Shown in pieces: positions 9,601 to 17,358 of a DNA stretch of 64,000 bases; the first letter of the stretch is position 1, and the number at the start of each line of letters is the position of its first letter. The stretch lies in contig NC_000853.1 of NCBI RefSeq assembly GCF_000008545.1, forward strand, positions 820,465-884,464. The letters run 5' to 3'. The DNA comes from Thermotoga maritima MSB8 (GTDB taxonomy: Bacteria > Thermotogota > Thermotogae > Thermotogales > Thermotogaceae). The notes beneath the pieces were generated by a model. It ran no database searches. It had not been told where the DNA came from and saw nothing but the letters and a program-made list of their open reading frames with translations. The position numbers were made by a program, and so were the translations under genes.

Positions 9601-9870
9601 AACGACCTGTACGAACTCAGAGATGTTCTTGTTTTCGAAAGATACATAAGATTCCTCGAACACTACAGACTCATTCTGAACGATGCAAGGAACTTCTTGA
9701 GAACTCTGGAAAAAGTCTACAGCGTGGCTTCTGATGAGGAGTGGAAGATGATACTGGAAGACTGGAGTGTGAACCTCTGGAACGATGAAAAGTTCGAAAC
9801 GAAAGAGCAGGTGTTGGAACGATTGAAGAAATCAGAAGAATTTCTGAAAACGATAGAAGAGGGCTTGTAG
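6673..9870 (+). CDS. O-antigen ligase/polymerase-like membrane protein with long C-terminal region
   Basis: 1065 aa from ATG 6673, which is preceded by GGGAGGG. The first ~480 residues are highly hydrophobic and contain THNDYLQVLGEMGIVGF, the Wzy_C/WaaL-type periplasmic-loop motif. This family joins or polymerises undecaprenyl-linked glycans at the outer face of the inner membrane. The last ~580 residues are hydrophilic, rich in Lys/Glu and helix-forming, with predicted coiled-coil stretches (for example around residues 505-610); I recognise no named domain there. At about 1065 aa it is more than twice the usual family length. It sits directly after the GT4 transferase and ends at a strong terminator. 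Confidence 0.78.
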   Translation: MEILFYVMYVVVALFSSRKLTYEFSVPKYALITVFLSVMFSMVLMKILRKEKLEIRFNMAHVAFFAFAISALLSTINVYRDNPVYFRYSFDIAIYVLLMFFTSIFISNFFVTKERIKRFLTVSVALAGFIAFDALLNFYGGVDVFLGSVGSPFSRATVKATIGNVNFVSNFLSLNLPLAIYLIASADFKRKEASVIKVIASVSALLMVSGILVSQTRSLYVANIISLCIFVAFYMIFRKKKVSEETDREVLNMSKTLMTFVLIASIVLVVLYNLPTPLNGYGMVSPAGRIQAVAEVSSWHERLLSWFSSIYQWRTHKILGTGIGTYQILTINYMGDVIEDHPILMYGWNNFKRTHNDYLQVLGEMGIVGFASVVFLALSLGILFFKIIRRIAVRDDLLLFLALASSFITFMMHSAFSFPAHLLPNGFLVMTVASIAVGGYFYGGKKAEIQRKKAVVFGTIVLLVGVVSAYLKWNYFISEVYFKWGNSAYLSIRKVEEDMAKLDNYEQQVKTAMEELSSLSGRYSYLKPDEFKKFVESQNLPVKPSNLEIERLRLETIQKESQKLQNALQQIASYRNQLTNQKIELYRKAKEYFLKSVQVNKAYGRSYFYLASLATSEYRIDELKAKLKTKEDYNAFFEQNFDEYQKVIFPDVKKTDLTFLENASLSTINDLGEDNLITAQVLLDSVSLYLSSLKSFNERNTYRGLATRYVGLHQIMKILFSKAQDDLTQKAFAELASKYFDSFTNYAKLTVKILPGAWNRFPDWKHYDLRKAVAGQDIYRYFATKAAEAQPLTVQKNREFLFHLAKREIWAVESMNKAGVWGVPDGVLDFLHAMPFEYVSSNNRQEALFASEDVLKIYNESYRNAKESISMYESRAEKTFESVLEELKEYLESNLGKEYANQFEKLFKDLFESFKNLNWLSINVQEMNKFISEKNYTYKLNPWAELLVERMKNFENYMKQRNVEASRISEVLSRIYNDLYELRDVLVFERYIRFLEHYRLILNDARNFLRTLEKVYSVASDEEWKMILEDWSVNLWNDEKFETKEQVLERLKKSEEFLKTIEEGL

Positions 9871-9872
9871 AG

Positions 9873-9898
9873 ACGGGGAGAGATTCTCCCCGTTTTTT
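9873..9898 (+). terminator. Rho-independent terminator after the glycan polymerase gene
   Basis: A perfect 9-bp stem, ACGGGGAGA (9873-9881) with TCTCCCCGT (9885-9893), closes a GAT loop. A T-run follows (9893-9898). It starts two bases after the stop codon. Confidence 0.93.
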
Positions 9899-9993
9899 GT
9901 TCTCTATGTGTAATTTTTTAGTGATTCAAATTTGATACAGAACAGAAAAATTCACGAAACACAATACGTGTATTATTGAGAATGGATATCAAA

Positions 9994-10008
9994 TTAGAAT
10001 CATTTTAA
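9994..10008. promoter_or_regulatory. PerR/Fur-type box upstream of peroxiredoxin
   Basis: TTAGAATCATTTTAA is a 7-1-7 inverted repeat with one mismatched pair. It agrees closely with the known PerR box TTATAATnATTATAA. It lies 24-38 bases before the peroxiredoxin ATG, where a Fur-family repressor could block transcription. The exact promoter is unclear; a TATTAT at 9971-9976 is the best -10 candidate, without a good -35. Confidence 0.7.
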
Positions 10009-10031
10009 AAATTTACGAGGAGGTGTTTTGT

Positions 10032-10679
10032 ATGGAAGGAAGAATTCCTCTCATAGGTGAAGAGTTCCCAAGAGTGGAAGTAAAGACCACTCATGGAAAA
10101 AAGGTTCTTCCGGACGACTTCAGGGGAAAGTGGTTCGTTCTCTTCAGCCATCCGGCTGATTTCACTCCGGTGTGTACCACCGAGTTCGTTGCGTTTCAGA
10201 AGAGGTACGATGAGTTCAGAAAACTCAACACGGAACTCATAGGTCTCAGCATCGACCAGGTGTTTTCACACATCAAGTGGATCGAGTGGATCAAAGAAAA
10301 ACTAGGAGTCGAAATCGAATTTCCTGTCATAGCAGATGACTTAGGAGAAGTTTCCAGAAGGCTCGGATTGATTCATCCCAACAAGGGAACAAACACGGTG
10401 AGAGCCGTTTTCATAGTCGATCCGAACGGAATCATAAGGGCCATCGTCTACTACCCGCAGGAAGTTGGAAGAAACATCGATGAAATTCTCAGAGCGGTGA
10501 AAGCCCTTCAAACGTCCGATGAAAAAGGAGTTGCCATTCCTGCCAACTGGCCAAGCAACGAGCTCATAAACGATTCTGTGATCGTTCCTCCGGCAAGCAG
10601 TGTGGAAGAAGCAAGAAAAAGACTGGAATCGAAAGATTTCGAGTGCTACGACTGGTGGTTCTGTTACAAAAAGGTATAA
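10032..10679 (+). CDS. Peroxiredoxin (Prx6/AhpC2 subfamily, three-cysteine type)
   Basis: 215-aa thiol peroxidase. The peroxidatic cysteine is Cys48 in the motif [10 protein letters not shown]. Two more cysteines lie near the C-terminus (Cys205 and Cys211), the pattern of archaeal and thermophilic peroxiredoxins where a C-terminal Cys resolves the sulfenic acid. It reduces hydrogen peroxide and organic peroxides in this anaerobe. I choose ATG 10032 because GAGGAGGTG lies just before it; a GTG at 10023 is inside that Shine-Dalgarno. It is a single-gene transcript bounded by terminators, with a PerR-like box upstream. Confidence 0.93.
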   Translation: MEGRIPLIGEEFPRVEVKTTHGKKVLPDDFRGKWFVLFSHPADFTPVCTTEFVAFQKRYDEFRKLNTELIGLSIDQVFSHIKWIEWIKEKLGVEIEFPVIADDLGEVSRRLGLIHPNKGTNTVRAVFIVDPNGIIRAIVYYPQEVGRNIDEILRAVKALQTSDEKGVAIPANWPSNELINDSVIVPPASSVEEARKRLESKDFECYDWWFCYKKV

Positions 10680-10702
10680 CAGAAAATAAAAACAAGAAAG
10701 CG

Positions 10703-10735
10703 GGTGGCTCCTTCTGGAGCCACCTTTTCGTTTTT
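10703..10735 (+). terminator. Rho-independent terminator after peroxiredoxin
   Basis: Perfect 9-bp stem GGTGGCTCC (10703-10711) with GGAGCCACC (10716-10724), loop TTCT, followed by TTTTCGTTTTT. Confidence 0.93.
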
Positions 10736-10751
10736 CCCTCCTTAAATTCTT

Positions 10752-10848
10752 CCATCAGTTAACGAAATGAAACTGTAACTTGACAAAGTGTGACCTATTG
10801 GTTGACAATAATTTATGAAGTTGTTTGCGGCATGCAACTAACTGATGG
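10752..10848. promoter_or_regulatory. Control region of the nag operon with 10-bp inverted repeats
   Basis: Two perfect inverted copies, CCATCAGTTA (10752-10761) and TAACTGATGG (10839-10848), flank two TTGACA hexamers (10780-10785 and 10802-10807). The right copy touches the Shine-Dalgarno of the ROK gene. The arrangement looks like a pair of operator half-sites for the adjacent ROK regulator, or a leader hairpin. I could not assign a clean -10. Confidence 0.45.
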
Positions 10849-10859
10849 GAGGGACCCTT

Positions 10860-11912
10860 TTGAACATTTCACCCACTCAACACAAGATTCTCAAACTTCT
10901 CATAGAAAACGAAAAGATATCGATGAGAGAAATCAGTGAAAAGCTTTCTGTGAACATGTCCACCGTGTCCAGGAATTTTCGCTCGTTGTTGGAATCGGGT
11001 TTTGCTCTGAAGGTCGAAGAAGCATCTCCTGGTTCCTCGGGAGGTAGAAAAACCGCTCTTTATACGGCAAACCCGAATAAGTTCTTCATCCTGGGGATTG
11101 GTGTTGAGCAGAACAGGTTGATCGGTGTGGTGATCGATGCGAAGGGAAACGAGGTTGAAAAAAGTGAGATACACAGAAGTTTTCGTGGAGATGAGATCGT
11201 AAACGCTCTTGTTGATTGTGTTGAACCTTTTAAAGAAAAGTATCCAAACACAGTGGGAATTTCCATCGGTATGCCTGGAATCATAAAAGAAAACAAGGTG
11301 ATCTTTTCTTCGGCCCTCGGTATTGAAGATCTCGATCTTGGAAGAATTCTCTCCAAGGAATTTGGAACAGAGATTTTCGTTCTTAACGACGCAAACGCGG
11401 CAGTTGTGGGATACGGTTTTCAGAAGAAAAATGTGGTTTATTTTCTGATCTCTGTTCCTTACTATCTGAACCAGCCGGTGGGTGTTGGAGCGGGACTCTG
11501 GCTGGAAGGGAGCCTGTACCAGGGTTCCAACGGTGCTGCGGGTGAATTCGAAATCGACATCCTGCCGTCCATTCTGTCTGGACCAGCCACACTCGATGAA
11601 GTAGATTTGAAAAACCTGTCTTCCGATTCGTTCTTGAAACTTCTTTCGAAGCTTTCGGAGGTTGCCTCTTTCGTTAGCTATCTTCTAGATCCCGAAACCG
11701 TGATTTTTGGTGGGGACATAACGTTGTTTTCCCCGGAATTTCACAGCGGTCTGGCAAAGAACGTTCGGGATCACCTCGAAAAAAGACACATCTCTGACGT
11801 TGAGGTTCTCTTCGATGAAAGAGGGCTCTGGACGGTCGCCTTCGGTGCAGCAAAAGCCTTCTGGAAAAGGATTCTAGAAGACTACGAGTTCGCCGGCAAG
11901 ATTCTGAAATGA
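10860..11912 (+). CDS. ROK-family transcriptional regulator of the GlcNAc operon (NagC/XylR type)
   Basis: 350 aa from TTG 10860, preceded by GGGAGGGA; the in-frame ATG at 10845 would translate that Shine-Dalgarno. Residues about 5-60 form a winged helix-turn-helix (ISMREISEKLSVNMSTVSRNF). The rest is a ROK sugar-binding domain with GIGVEQNRLIGVVID, FVLNDANAAVVGYG and NGAAGEFE. The normal ROK zinc site (GH after GAAGE, then CxCGxxGCxE) is absent. As first gene of the operon it probably senses an amino-sugar intermediate and controls the operon and itself (inference). Confidence 0.85.
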   Translation: MNISPTQHKILKLLIENEKISMREISEKLSVNMSTVSRNFRSLLESGFALKVEEASPGSSGGRKTALYTANPNKFFILGIGVEQNRLIGVVIDAKGNEVEKSEIHRSFRGDEIVNALVDCVEPFKEKYPNTVGISIGMPGIIKENKVIFSSALGIEDLDLGRILSKEFGTEIFVLNDANAAVVGYGFQKKNVVYFLISVPYYLNQPVGVGAGLWLEGSLYQGSNGAAGEFEIDILPSILSGPATLDEVDLKNLSSDSFLKLLSKLSEVASFVSYLLDPETVIFGGDITLFSPEFHSGLAKNVRDHLEKRHISDVEVLFDERGLWTVAFGAAKAFWKRILEDYEFAGKILK

Positions 11913-11925
11913 AGGAGTGATGGAC

Positions 11926-13323
11926 GTGGATCTTGGAAAGCTGTTCTTCTGCGGTTTCAATGACTTCAACGAGGAAGTCAAGGAAATAATCAGAAAATAC
12001 AGACCAACCGGTATTTTGATCTATCCAGGAGTTCTTTCGAAAGAGTACCTTCTGATGGATTTCATGAGTTTTCTATCGAAGGAAGGAGATTTTCTCATCA
12101 GTTCCGATCACGAGGGTGGCCAGCTTGAGGTGTTGAAATACGTTCCCTCGTCTCCGGGAAATCTTGCCTTTGGGAAAAACTCACCGGATGTGACTTACAG
12201 ATATTCCAGGGTTGCGGGAAAGATCATGGAGATTGTGGGGCTCAACATGGTTTTTGCTCCTGTTCTTGATCTTCTTTCTGAAGAGAGTTCTTCGGTGATC
12301 GACATAAGAAGCTACGGCTCAGATCCCAAAATCGTAGCCGAGCACGGAGCAAGAGCCTGTGAAGGTTATCTGGAAGGTGGAGTTATTCCCTGCATCAAGC
12401 ACTTTCCAGGTCACGGAAAAGCGAGAGAAGACTCTCACCTCACCCTTCCTGTAGTCGATGCACCCTTTGAAAAACTCTGGGAAGAGGATCTTCTGCCGTT
12501 CAGAAAGGTGCTGGAAAGGGAGAAAAAGGTCACGGTCATGACGGCCCACGTCAGATACTCTTCGATAGACAGTCTCCCGGCTACTCTTTCGGAGAAGATC
12601 ATAACGGACGTTCTCAGAGAAAAGATCGGTTTCGACGGTCTTGTGATCAGTGACGCTATGGAGATGAGCGCTGTGTCGAACAATTTCTCTGTTGAAGAGA
12701 TTGTGAGTCTCTTTCTGAACGCGGGAGGAAACATGATCCTTCTCGGTGATTACAGAAATCTTCCGGTTTACTATGAAACGCTGGTGAAACTCCTCGAGGA
12801 TGGAAAGGTCCAGAAGGACAAAGTGGAGCGCTCCATAAGAACGGTGGAAAAATATCTTGCTTTTGCGAAGAAAAACAGCGGTGTTGGTTTCCTTGCCGAT
12901 GTTTCGATGAAGGCTGTGGAATTCCTCGGTTTTGAAAAGATAGATCATACCAGTGAAGTGACTCTTCTCGTTCCTTCCAGTGAGAATCTGAGTCAGGCAG
13001 ACACCACGGGGGGCGATTACGATCAGATTCCGGAGATCGTTTCCAGATTTTTCGAAGTCGAGAATGTTGTTCGATACACCGTAGAAGACGGTCCCGAGTT
13101 CGTTGAAGGTGATTTGATCTTCGATTTTGTAGCCGACATACCGAACGAAAAGGCTTTGAAAGCCCATCTGAGCCTTCCGGCAGAAAAGACCGTTTACTTC
13201 GTTCTGAGAAATCCGTTCGATGTCAGGTATTTCGAAGGAAGAAAGATAGTCGTCACAAGATCGACGAAACCCATTTCTATCTATAAATCCTTAGAACATT
13301 TTTTAGGGAGGTGTGATTCATGA
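11926..13323 (+). CDS. Glycoside hydrolase family 3 beta-N-acetylhexosaminidase (NagZ-like)
   Basis: 465 aa from GTG 11926, eight bases after AAGGAG; ATG 11920 is an alternative only two bases from it. The NagZ-type signature KHFPGHGKAREDSH (general acid His and Asp) is present, as is the nucleophile Asp in VISDAMEM. There is no signal peptide, so the enzyme is cytoplasmic. It should remove beta-linked GlcNAc from imported chitobiose-type or muropeptide-type sugars. NagZ enzymes are about 340 aa; this one has a further ~120-residue C-terminal domain. Its stop overlaps the binding-protein start (ATGA). Confidence 0.9.
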   Translation: MDLGKLFFCGFNDFNEEVKEIIRKYRPTGILIYPGVLSKEYLLMDFMSFLSKEGDFLISSDHEGGQLEVLKYVPSSPGNLAFGKNSPDVTYRYSRVAGKIMEIVGLNMVFAPVLDLLSEESSSVIDIRSYGSDPKIVAEHGARACEGYLEGGVIPCIKHFPGHGKAREDSHLTLPVVDAPFEKLWEEDLLPFRKVLEREKKVTVMTAHVRYSSIDSLPATLSEKIITDVLREKIGFDGLVISDAMEMSAVSNNFSVEEIVSLFLNAGGNMILLGDYRNLPVYYETLVKLLEDGKVQKDKVERSIRTVEKYLAFAKKNSGVGFLADVSMKAVEFLGFEKIDHTSEVTLLVPSSENLSQADTTGGDYDQIPEIVSRFFEVENVVRYTVEDGPEFVEGDLIFDFVADIPNEKALKAHLSLPAEKTVYFVLRNPFDVRYFEGRKIVVTRSTKPISIYKSLEHFLGRCDS

Positions 13324-14582
13324 GGAAGTTTTTGGTCATTCTCATGGTAGTTCTTCTCGCAGTTCTGGCACTGTCCAAAACCAAGATAGTCTTCTGGACC
13401 ATGTCGTTGAAACCGACCTTCACAGATTTTATTCAGGGAATCATCGACAGGTACGAAGAGTTGAACCCGGATGTTGAAATCGTCTGGGAAGATGTTCCAT
13501 GGGACGTTCTCCAGCAGAAGCTTCTTGCGGCCTTTTCTTCTGGAAATCCACCCGATGTTGTGAACCTGAACGCTCAGTGGACCATCGAATTCGCTCAGAA
13601 GAAAGTTCTGTTCCCCTTGAACGATTTGCTACCCGAAGAAGTTATCAACCAGTACTTCGACAACATGATCAAAGGACTCACCTGGAAAGACGGAATTTAT
13701 GGAATTCCCTGGTACACAGCTGTGGACGTGATATTCTACAACAAAGAGATCTTCGAAAAAGCTGGACTGGATCCGAAGTATCCACCTCGAACCTGGGATG
13801 AAATACTCCTCTACTCAGTTTTGATCAAGGAAAAAACGGGAAAATACGGTGCGCTTCCTACGATCTTCCAAGATCCCTCTGCGATCTTCAACTGGGACGG
13901 ATTGAATCTCTACACGGTGGATGAAAACAACAGAATAAAAGAAGTACTCTTCGACAGGCCGGAATACGCTCACACTCTCAACAAATGGGCCACTCTCTAC
14001 AAACAGAAGTACATCCCGAGTGAAATCGTCCAGGGTGGAGAATGGACGAGAGCCACAGAGCTCTATCAGGCTGGAGAACTCGCCATGTTGATCACTGGCG
14101 TTCAGTTTGCGGACAGAGTGAAATGGAACGCCCCAGAAATATACGAAAAATCCGATGTTGCTCCTATTCCGGCTCCAAAACCTGGTGTGAGAATGAGTGG
14201 ATGGTATTCAACACTGAACGTGGTCAGAGGATCCAAGAATCCTAAGGAAGCCGCTAAATTCGCAGCGTTCGTTGCAAACCTCGAGAACCAGATCGCATTC
14301 TGTAAGCTCGTGACCATATTCCCGACTCTCAAAGCAGCGGTGAACGATCCGTGGTTCTCAAAAGACGATGGAACGCTCGCTGCCAAAGCCAGAATCATGG
14401 GAGCCAAGTATCTTGAGAACATCACGTTCTACAACGATGACATACCATTCAGAAAAGAAGCGTTCGACAGACTGAAGGATGCCATTATTCAGGTGTTCCT
14501 TGGACAGAAAGATCCCGAAACAGCGCTCAAAGAGACCGCGAAGTACTGGAGATACCTCATTCAGACTCAGCAATCGAAATAA
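13320..14582 (+). CDS. ABC transporter sugar-binding protein (family 1 solute-binding)
   Basis: 420 aa with a hydrophobic N-terminal signal sequence (about residues 1-19) and no lipobox cysteine. The mature part follows the MalE/family 1 pattern, for example KIVFWTM, QQKLLAAFSSGNPPDVV near residue 70 and GIYGIPWYTAVDVIFYNKEIFEKAG near residue 125. It captures the oligosaccharide outside the membrane for the two permeases encoded next. The start overlaps the glycosidase stop by 4 nt. A GC-rich hairpin follows it. Substrate (GlcNAc oligomers) is inferred from context. Confidence 0.92.
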   Translation: MRKFLVILMVVLLAVLALSKTKIVFWTMSLKPTFTDFIQGIIDRYEELNPDVEIVWEDVPWDVLQQKLLAAFSSGNPPDVVNLNAQWTIEFAQKKVLFPLNDLLPEEVINQYFDNMIKGLTWKDGIYGIPWYTAVDVIFYNKEIFEKAGLDPKYPPRTWDEILLYSVLIKEKTGKYGALPTIFQDPSAIFNWDGLNLYTVDENNRIKEVLFDRPEYAHTLNKWATLYKQKYIPSEIVQGGEWTRATELYQAGELAMLITGVQFADRVKWNAPEIYEKSDVAPIPAPKPGVRMSGWYSTLNVVRGSKNPKEAAKFAAFVANLENQIAFCKLVTIFPTLKAAVNDPWFSKDDGTLAAKARIMGAKYLENITFYNDDIPFRKEAFDRLKDAIIQVFLGQKDPETALKETAKYWRYLIQTQQSK

Positions 14583-14590
14583 AAAAGATG

Positions 14591-14612
14591 GGGAGGGGTG
14601 TGTCCCCCTCCC
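14591..14612 (+). terminator. Intra-operon GC hairpin between binding-protein and permease genes
   Basis: GGGAGGGG (14591-14598) pairs with CCCCTCCC (14605-14612) around a short loop, followed by only TTT. The weak tail suggests partial termination or 3' protection of the binding-protein mRNA and not a full stop. Such hairpins commonly let the binding protein outnumber the permeases. Confidence 0.6.
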
Positions 14613-14631
14613 TTTCGAAAGGAGAGAGAGA

Positions 14632-15534
14632 ATGCCAGGAAGGTACTACAAAAGTTTGAGAAAAAAACAGCTTCTTCTTGCATTCTTCTTCATAACGATT
14701 CCAACTCTCCTCATGGTGCTTTTCATATATTATCCTCTCGTGTTCGGTATCAAAATATCCTTTTACCAGTATGACATAGTGGGAGAATCTCTTTACATTG
14801 GACTGAAAAACTACGTCGATCTGCTTCGCGATCCTTTATTCTGGAACGCCTTCAAAAACAGTCTTTTGTACCTGCTTGTTGTACCTCCGCTCCAGCTCAT
14901 TTCTATACTGCTTGCGGTCCTGCTCGACAGGGCCATAAGGGGTAGGAATCTTTTCAGAACTCTCATTTTTCTTCCAGTGGTTACTCCCATCACCATCGCT
15001 GCGATCACATGGCAGTGGATGTACAGAGAAAAAGGATTCATCAACTTTCTTCTCCAATCACTTCATATTATAGACGAGCCGATTGCTTTCCTCTCGGATC
15101 CCAAGATAGCTCTCTTTGCTATCATGTTTGTCACCATGTGGAAGGGCTTCGGTTACTACATGGTCATATATCTGGCAGGACTACAGAGCATCCCCAGGGA
15201 ATTGATAGAGGCTGCCAGGGTTGACGGTGCGAAGCCTTCTCAGGTCTTCTTCAAAGTGACGATCCCCCTTCTGAAACCGTACATCCTGTTTTGCTCAACC
15301 ATGTCATCTATAGCGGCTTTGAACGTCTTCGGAGAGATTTACGCCATGACAAAAGGTGGCCCGGTTCACGCAACGGAAACAATGGGAATTTTCATATACA
15401 ATCGAGCTTTTGAATATCTCCAATTCGGATATTCGAACGCCGCCGCTGTTCTGTTCAGCTTCGTTGTGATTGCGTTTTCGCTTCTGAACTTCTACCTGTT
15501 CAGGGAAGGAGGTTTGAAGAGCTATTATGCCTAA
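14632..15534 (+). CDS. ABC sugar transporter permease (MalF/UgpA type)
   Basis: 300-aa protein with six membrane segments. The cytoplasmic EAA loop reads EAARVDGAKPSQVFFKVTI near residue 200 and contacts the ATPase. ATG 14632 follows GGAGAGAGAG; the same frame is open further upstream, but only through the hairpin. With the next gene it forms the membrane channel for the sugar bound by the upstream binding protein. The operon has no ATPase gene, so a shared MalK/MsiK-like ATPase elsewhere must drive it (inference). Confidence 0.92.
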   Translation: MPGRYYKSLRKKQLLLAFFFITIPTLLMVLFIYYPLVFGIKISFYQYDIVGESLYIGLKNYVDLLRDPLFWNAFKNSLLYLLVVPPLQLISILLAVLLDRAIRGRNLFRTLIFLPVVTPITIAAITWQWMYREKGFINFLLQSLHIIDEPIAFLSDPKIALFAIMFVTMWKGFGYYMVIYLAGLQSIPRELIEAARVDGAKPSQVFFKVTIPLLKPYILFCSTMSSIAALNVFGEIYAMTKGGPVHATETMGIFIYNRAFEYLQFGYSNAAAVLFSFVVIAFSLLNFYLFREGGLKSYYA

Positions 15535-16342
15535 AATCAGAAAGGTTTTGACTTATGTGGTTCTCGTTCTTTTTTCGCTTCTCTCAGTGTGGCCGTTTTA
15601 CTGGATCGCAAAGACCTCTTTCGAGGCAGGGGGCAACGTGTACAAGTATCCACCGAGTCTCATCCCGTACCCGGCAACCTTTTCAAACTACGTTGGGGCA
15701 TGGAAAACTGTGAAACTTGGAAATTACTATCTGAACACGATTATAATAGCGGGTTTTGGCACACTTTTGAACGTACTCTTCTCACTGATGGTGGCCTATC
15801 CTCTCGCTAGGATAGATTTCAAAGGAAAACAGCTGGTGCTCTTTCTGATTCTTCTTCCGATGATGATTCCAGTTCAGAACACCTTGATAGTCAACTACCT
15901 CACCCTCAGAAAACTCGGTCTTTTGAACACCTACACTGGAGTGATTCTCCCTCAGGCCGTTACGATCTTCGGTATCTTCATGATGAGACAGGCTTACTTG
16001 AGTATTCCAAAGAGCTTTGAAGACGCTGCAAGGATAGACGGTGCCGGAGAACTTTACATATGGTGGAAGATAATCACACCTCTGATAAAGCCGGATATTG
16101 CCACTCTCGTTGTGTTCCAGGTGATCACCTGGTGGGACAATTTCCTGTGGCCTCTCATAGTTCTGTCCGATTCCAACAAGTATCCACTTTCTGTGGCACT
16201 CGTTTATCTGAACAGCACTTTCCAGGTGAATTTCAGATACACCGCAGCTGGAATCGTTCTGGCAATACTTCCTGTTGTGCTGCTGTTCATCTTCGCTCAG
16301 AGGTACATAATAAACGCTATTGCTGGTGGTGTGAAATACTGA
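15527..16342 (+). CDS. ABC sugar transporter permease (MalG/UgpE type)
   Basis: 271-aa protein with six membrane segments and an EAA loop EDAARIDGAGELYIWWKII near residue 165. Its start lies inside the end of the previous permease gene (8-nt overlap), as expected for a heterodimeric channel made in equal amounts. Confidence 0.92.
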   Translation: MPKIRKVLTYVVLVLFSLLSVWPFYWIAKTSFEAGGNVYKYPPSLIPYPATFSNYVGAWKTVKLGNYYLNTIIIAGFGTLLNVLFSLMVAYPLARIDFKGKQLVLFLILLPMMIPVQNTLIVNYLTLRKLGLLNTYTGVILPQAVTIFGIFMMRQAYLSIPKSFEDAARIDGAGELYIWWKIITPLIKPDIATLVVFQVITWWDNFLWPLIVLSDSNKYPLSVALVYLNSTFQVNFRYTAAGIVLAILPVVLLFIFAQRYIINAIAGGVKY

Positions 16343-16355
16343 AGGAGGGAGGATT

Positions 16356-17348
16356 ATGAGCAAAACACTGAAAGAGATCACAGACCAGAAAAACGAGTTG
16401 AAGAAGTTCTTTGAGAATTTTGTTCTGAATCTGGAAAAAACGGAAATCTTCAGTGAAATACAGAAGAATCTGACCGATGAAGTGCTCTTTGTGGGATGTG
16501 GGAGTTCGTACAACCTCGCTCTCACAATCTCCTATTATTTCGAGAGAGTTTTGAAGATAAGAACGAAGGCGATTCCAGCAGGTGAGGTGGCTTTCCAAAA
16601 GATTCCAGATCTCGAGGAGAGGGGACTGGCCTTTCTCTTCTCGCGAACCGGAAACACAACGGAGGTACTTCTCGCAAACGATGTTCTGAAGAAACGAAAC
16701 CACAGAACGATAGGAATCACCATAGAAGAAGAATCGAGACTCGCAAAGGAAAGCGATCTTCCACTTGTGTTTCCCGTACGAGAAGAAGCGATCGTGATGA
16801 CGAAGTCTTTCAGTATGATCCTGCTCTCTTTGATGTTTCTTGCGGACAAGATAGCCGGAAATTCAACGGAGAGGTTCTCAGAACTCGTTGGGTATTCGCC
16901 CGAGTTCTTCGATATCTCCTGGAAAGTGATTGAAAAGATCGATCTGAAAGAACACGATCACTTCGTGTTTCTTGGCATGTCAGAGTTTTTTGGAGTTAGC
17001 CTTGAATCGGCTTTAAAATGTATCGAGATGTCGCTCACTTTCTCGGAGGCGTATTCAACGCTTGAATACAGACACGGTCCAAAGGCTCTGGTGAAAAAAG
17101 GCACCCTCGTTTTCATGCAAAAAGTGTCGGGAATGGATGAACAGGAGAAGCGCTTGAGAAAAGAACTCGAGTCACTCGGTGCCACCGTTCTGGAAGTAGG
17201 GGAAGGTGGAGATATCCCGGTGAGCAACGATTGGAAATCCGCCTTTTTGAGAACTGTTCCCGCTCAGATTCTCGGGTACCAGAAGGCGATTTCCCGGGGT
17301 ATCTCACCAGACAAGCCACCTCATTTGGAAAAGACCGTTGTTCTGTGA
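16356..17348 (+). CDS. SIS-domain glucosamine-6-phosphate deaminase (NagB-II type)
   Basis: 330 aa with two SIS (sugar isomerase) domains, like the isomerase half of GlmS. Visible motifs are VGCGSSYNLA near residue 47 and FSRTGNTTEVL near residue 94 in the first domain, and YRHGPKALV in the second. There is no N-terminal glutaminase domain or Cys2, so it cannot be GlmS. NagB-II enzymes convert glucosamine-6-phosphate to fructose-6-phosphate and ammonia. The gene lies immediately before nagA, which makes that substrate. AAGGAGGGAGG precedes its ATG. Confidence 0.85.
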   Translation: MSKTLKEITDQKNELKKFFENFVLNLEKTEIFSEIQKNLTDEVLFVGCGSSYNLALTISYYFERVLKIRTKAIPAGEVAFQKIPDLEERGLAFLFSRTGNTTEVLLANDVLKKRNHRTIGITIEEESRLAKESDLPLVFPVREEAIVMTKSFSMILLSLMFLADKIAGNSTERFSELVGYSPEFFDISWKVIEKIDLKEHDHFVFLGMSEFFGVSLESALKCIEMSLTFSEAYSTLEYRHGPKALVKKGTLVFMQKVSGMDEQEKRLRKELESLGATVLEVGEGGDIPVSNDWKSAFLRTVPAQILGYQKAISRGISPDKPPHLEKTVVL

Positions 17349-17358
17349 GGTGCATTCT

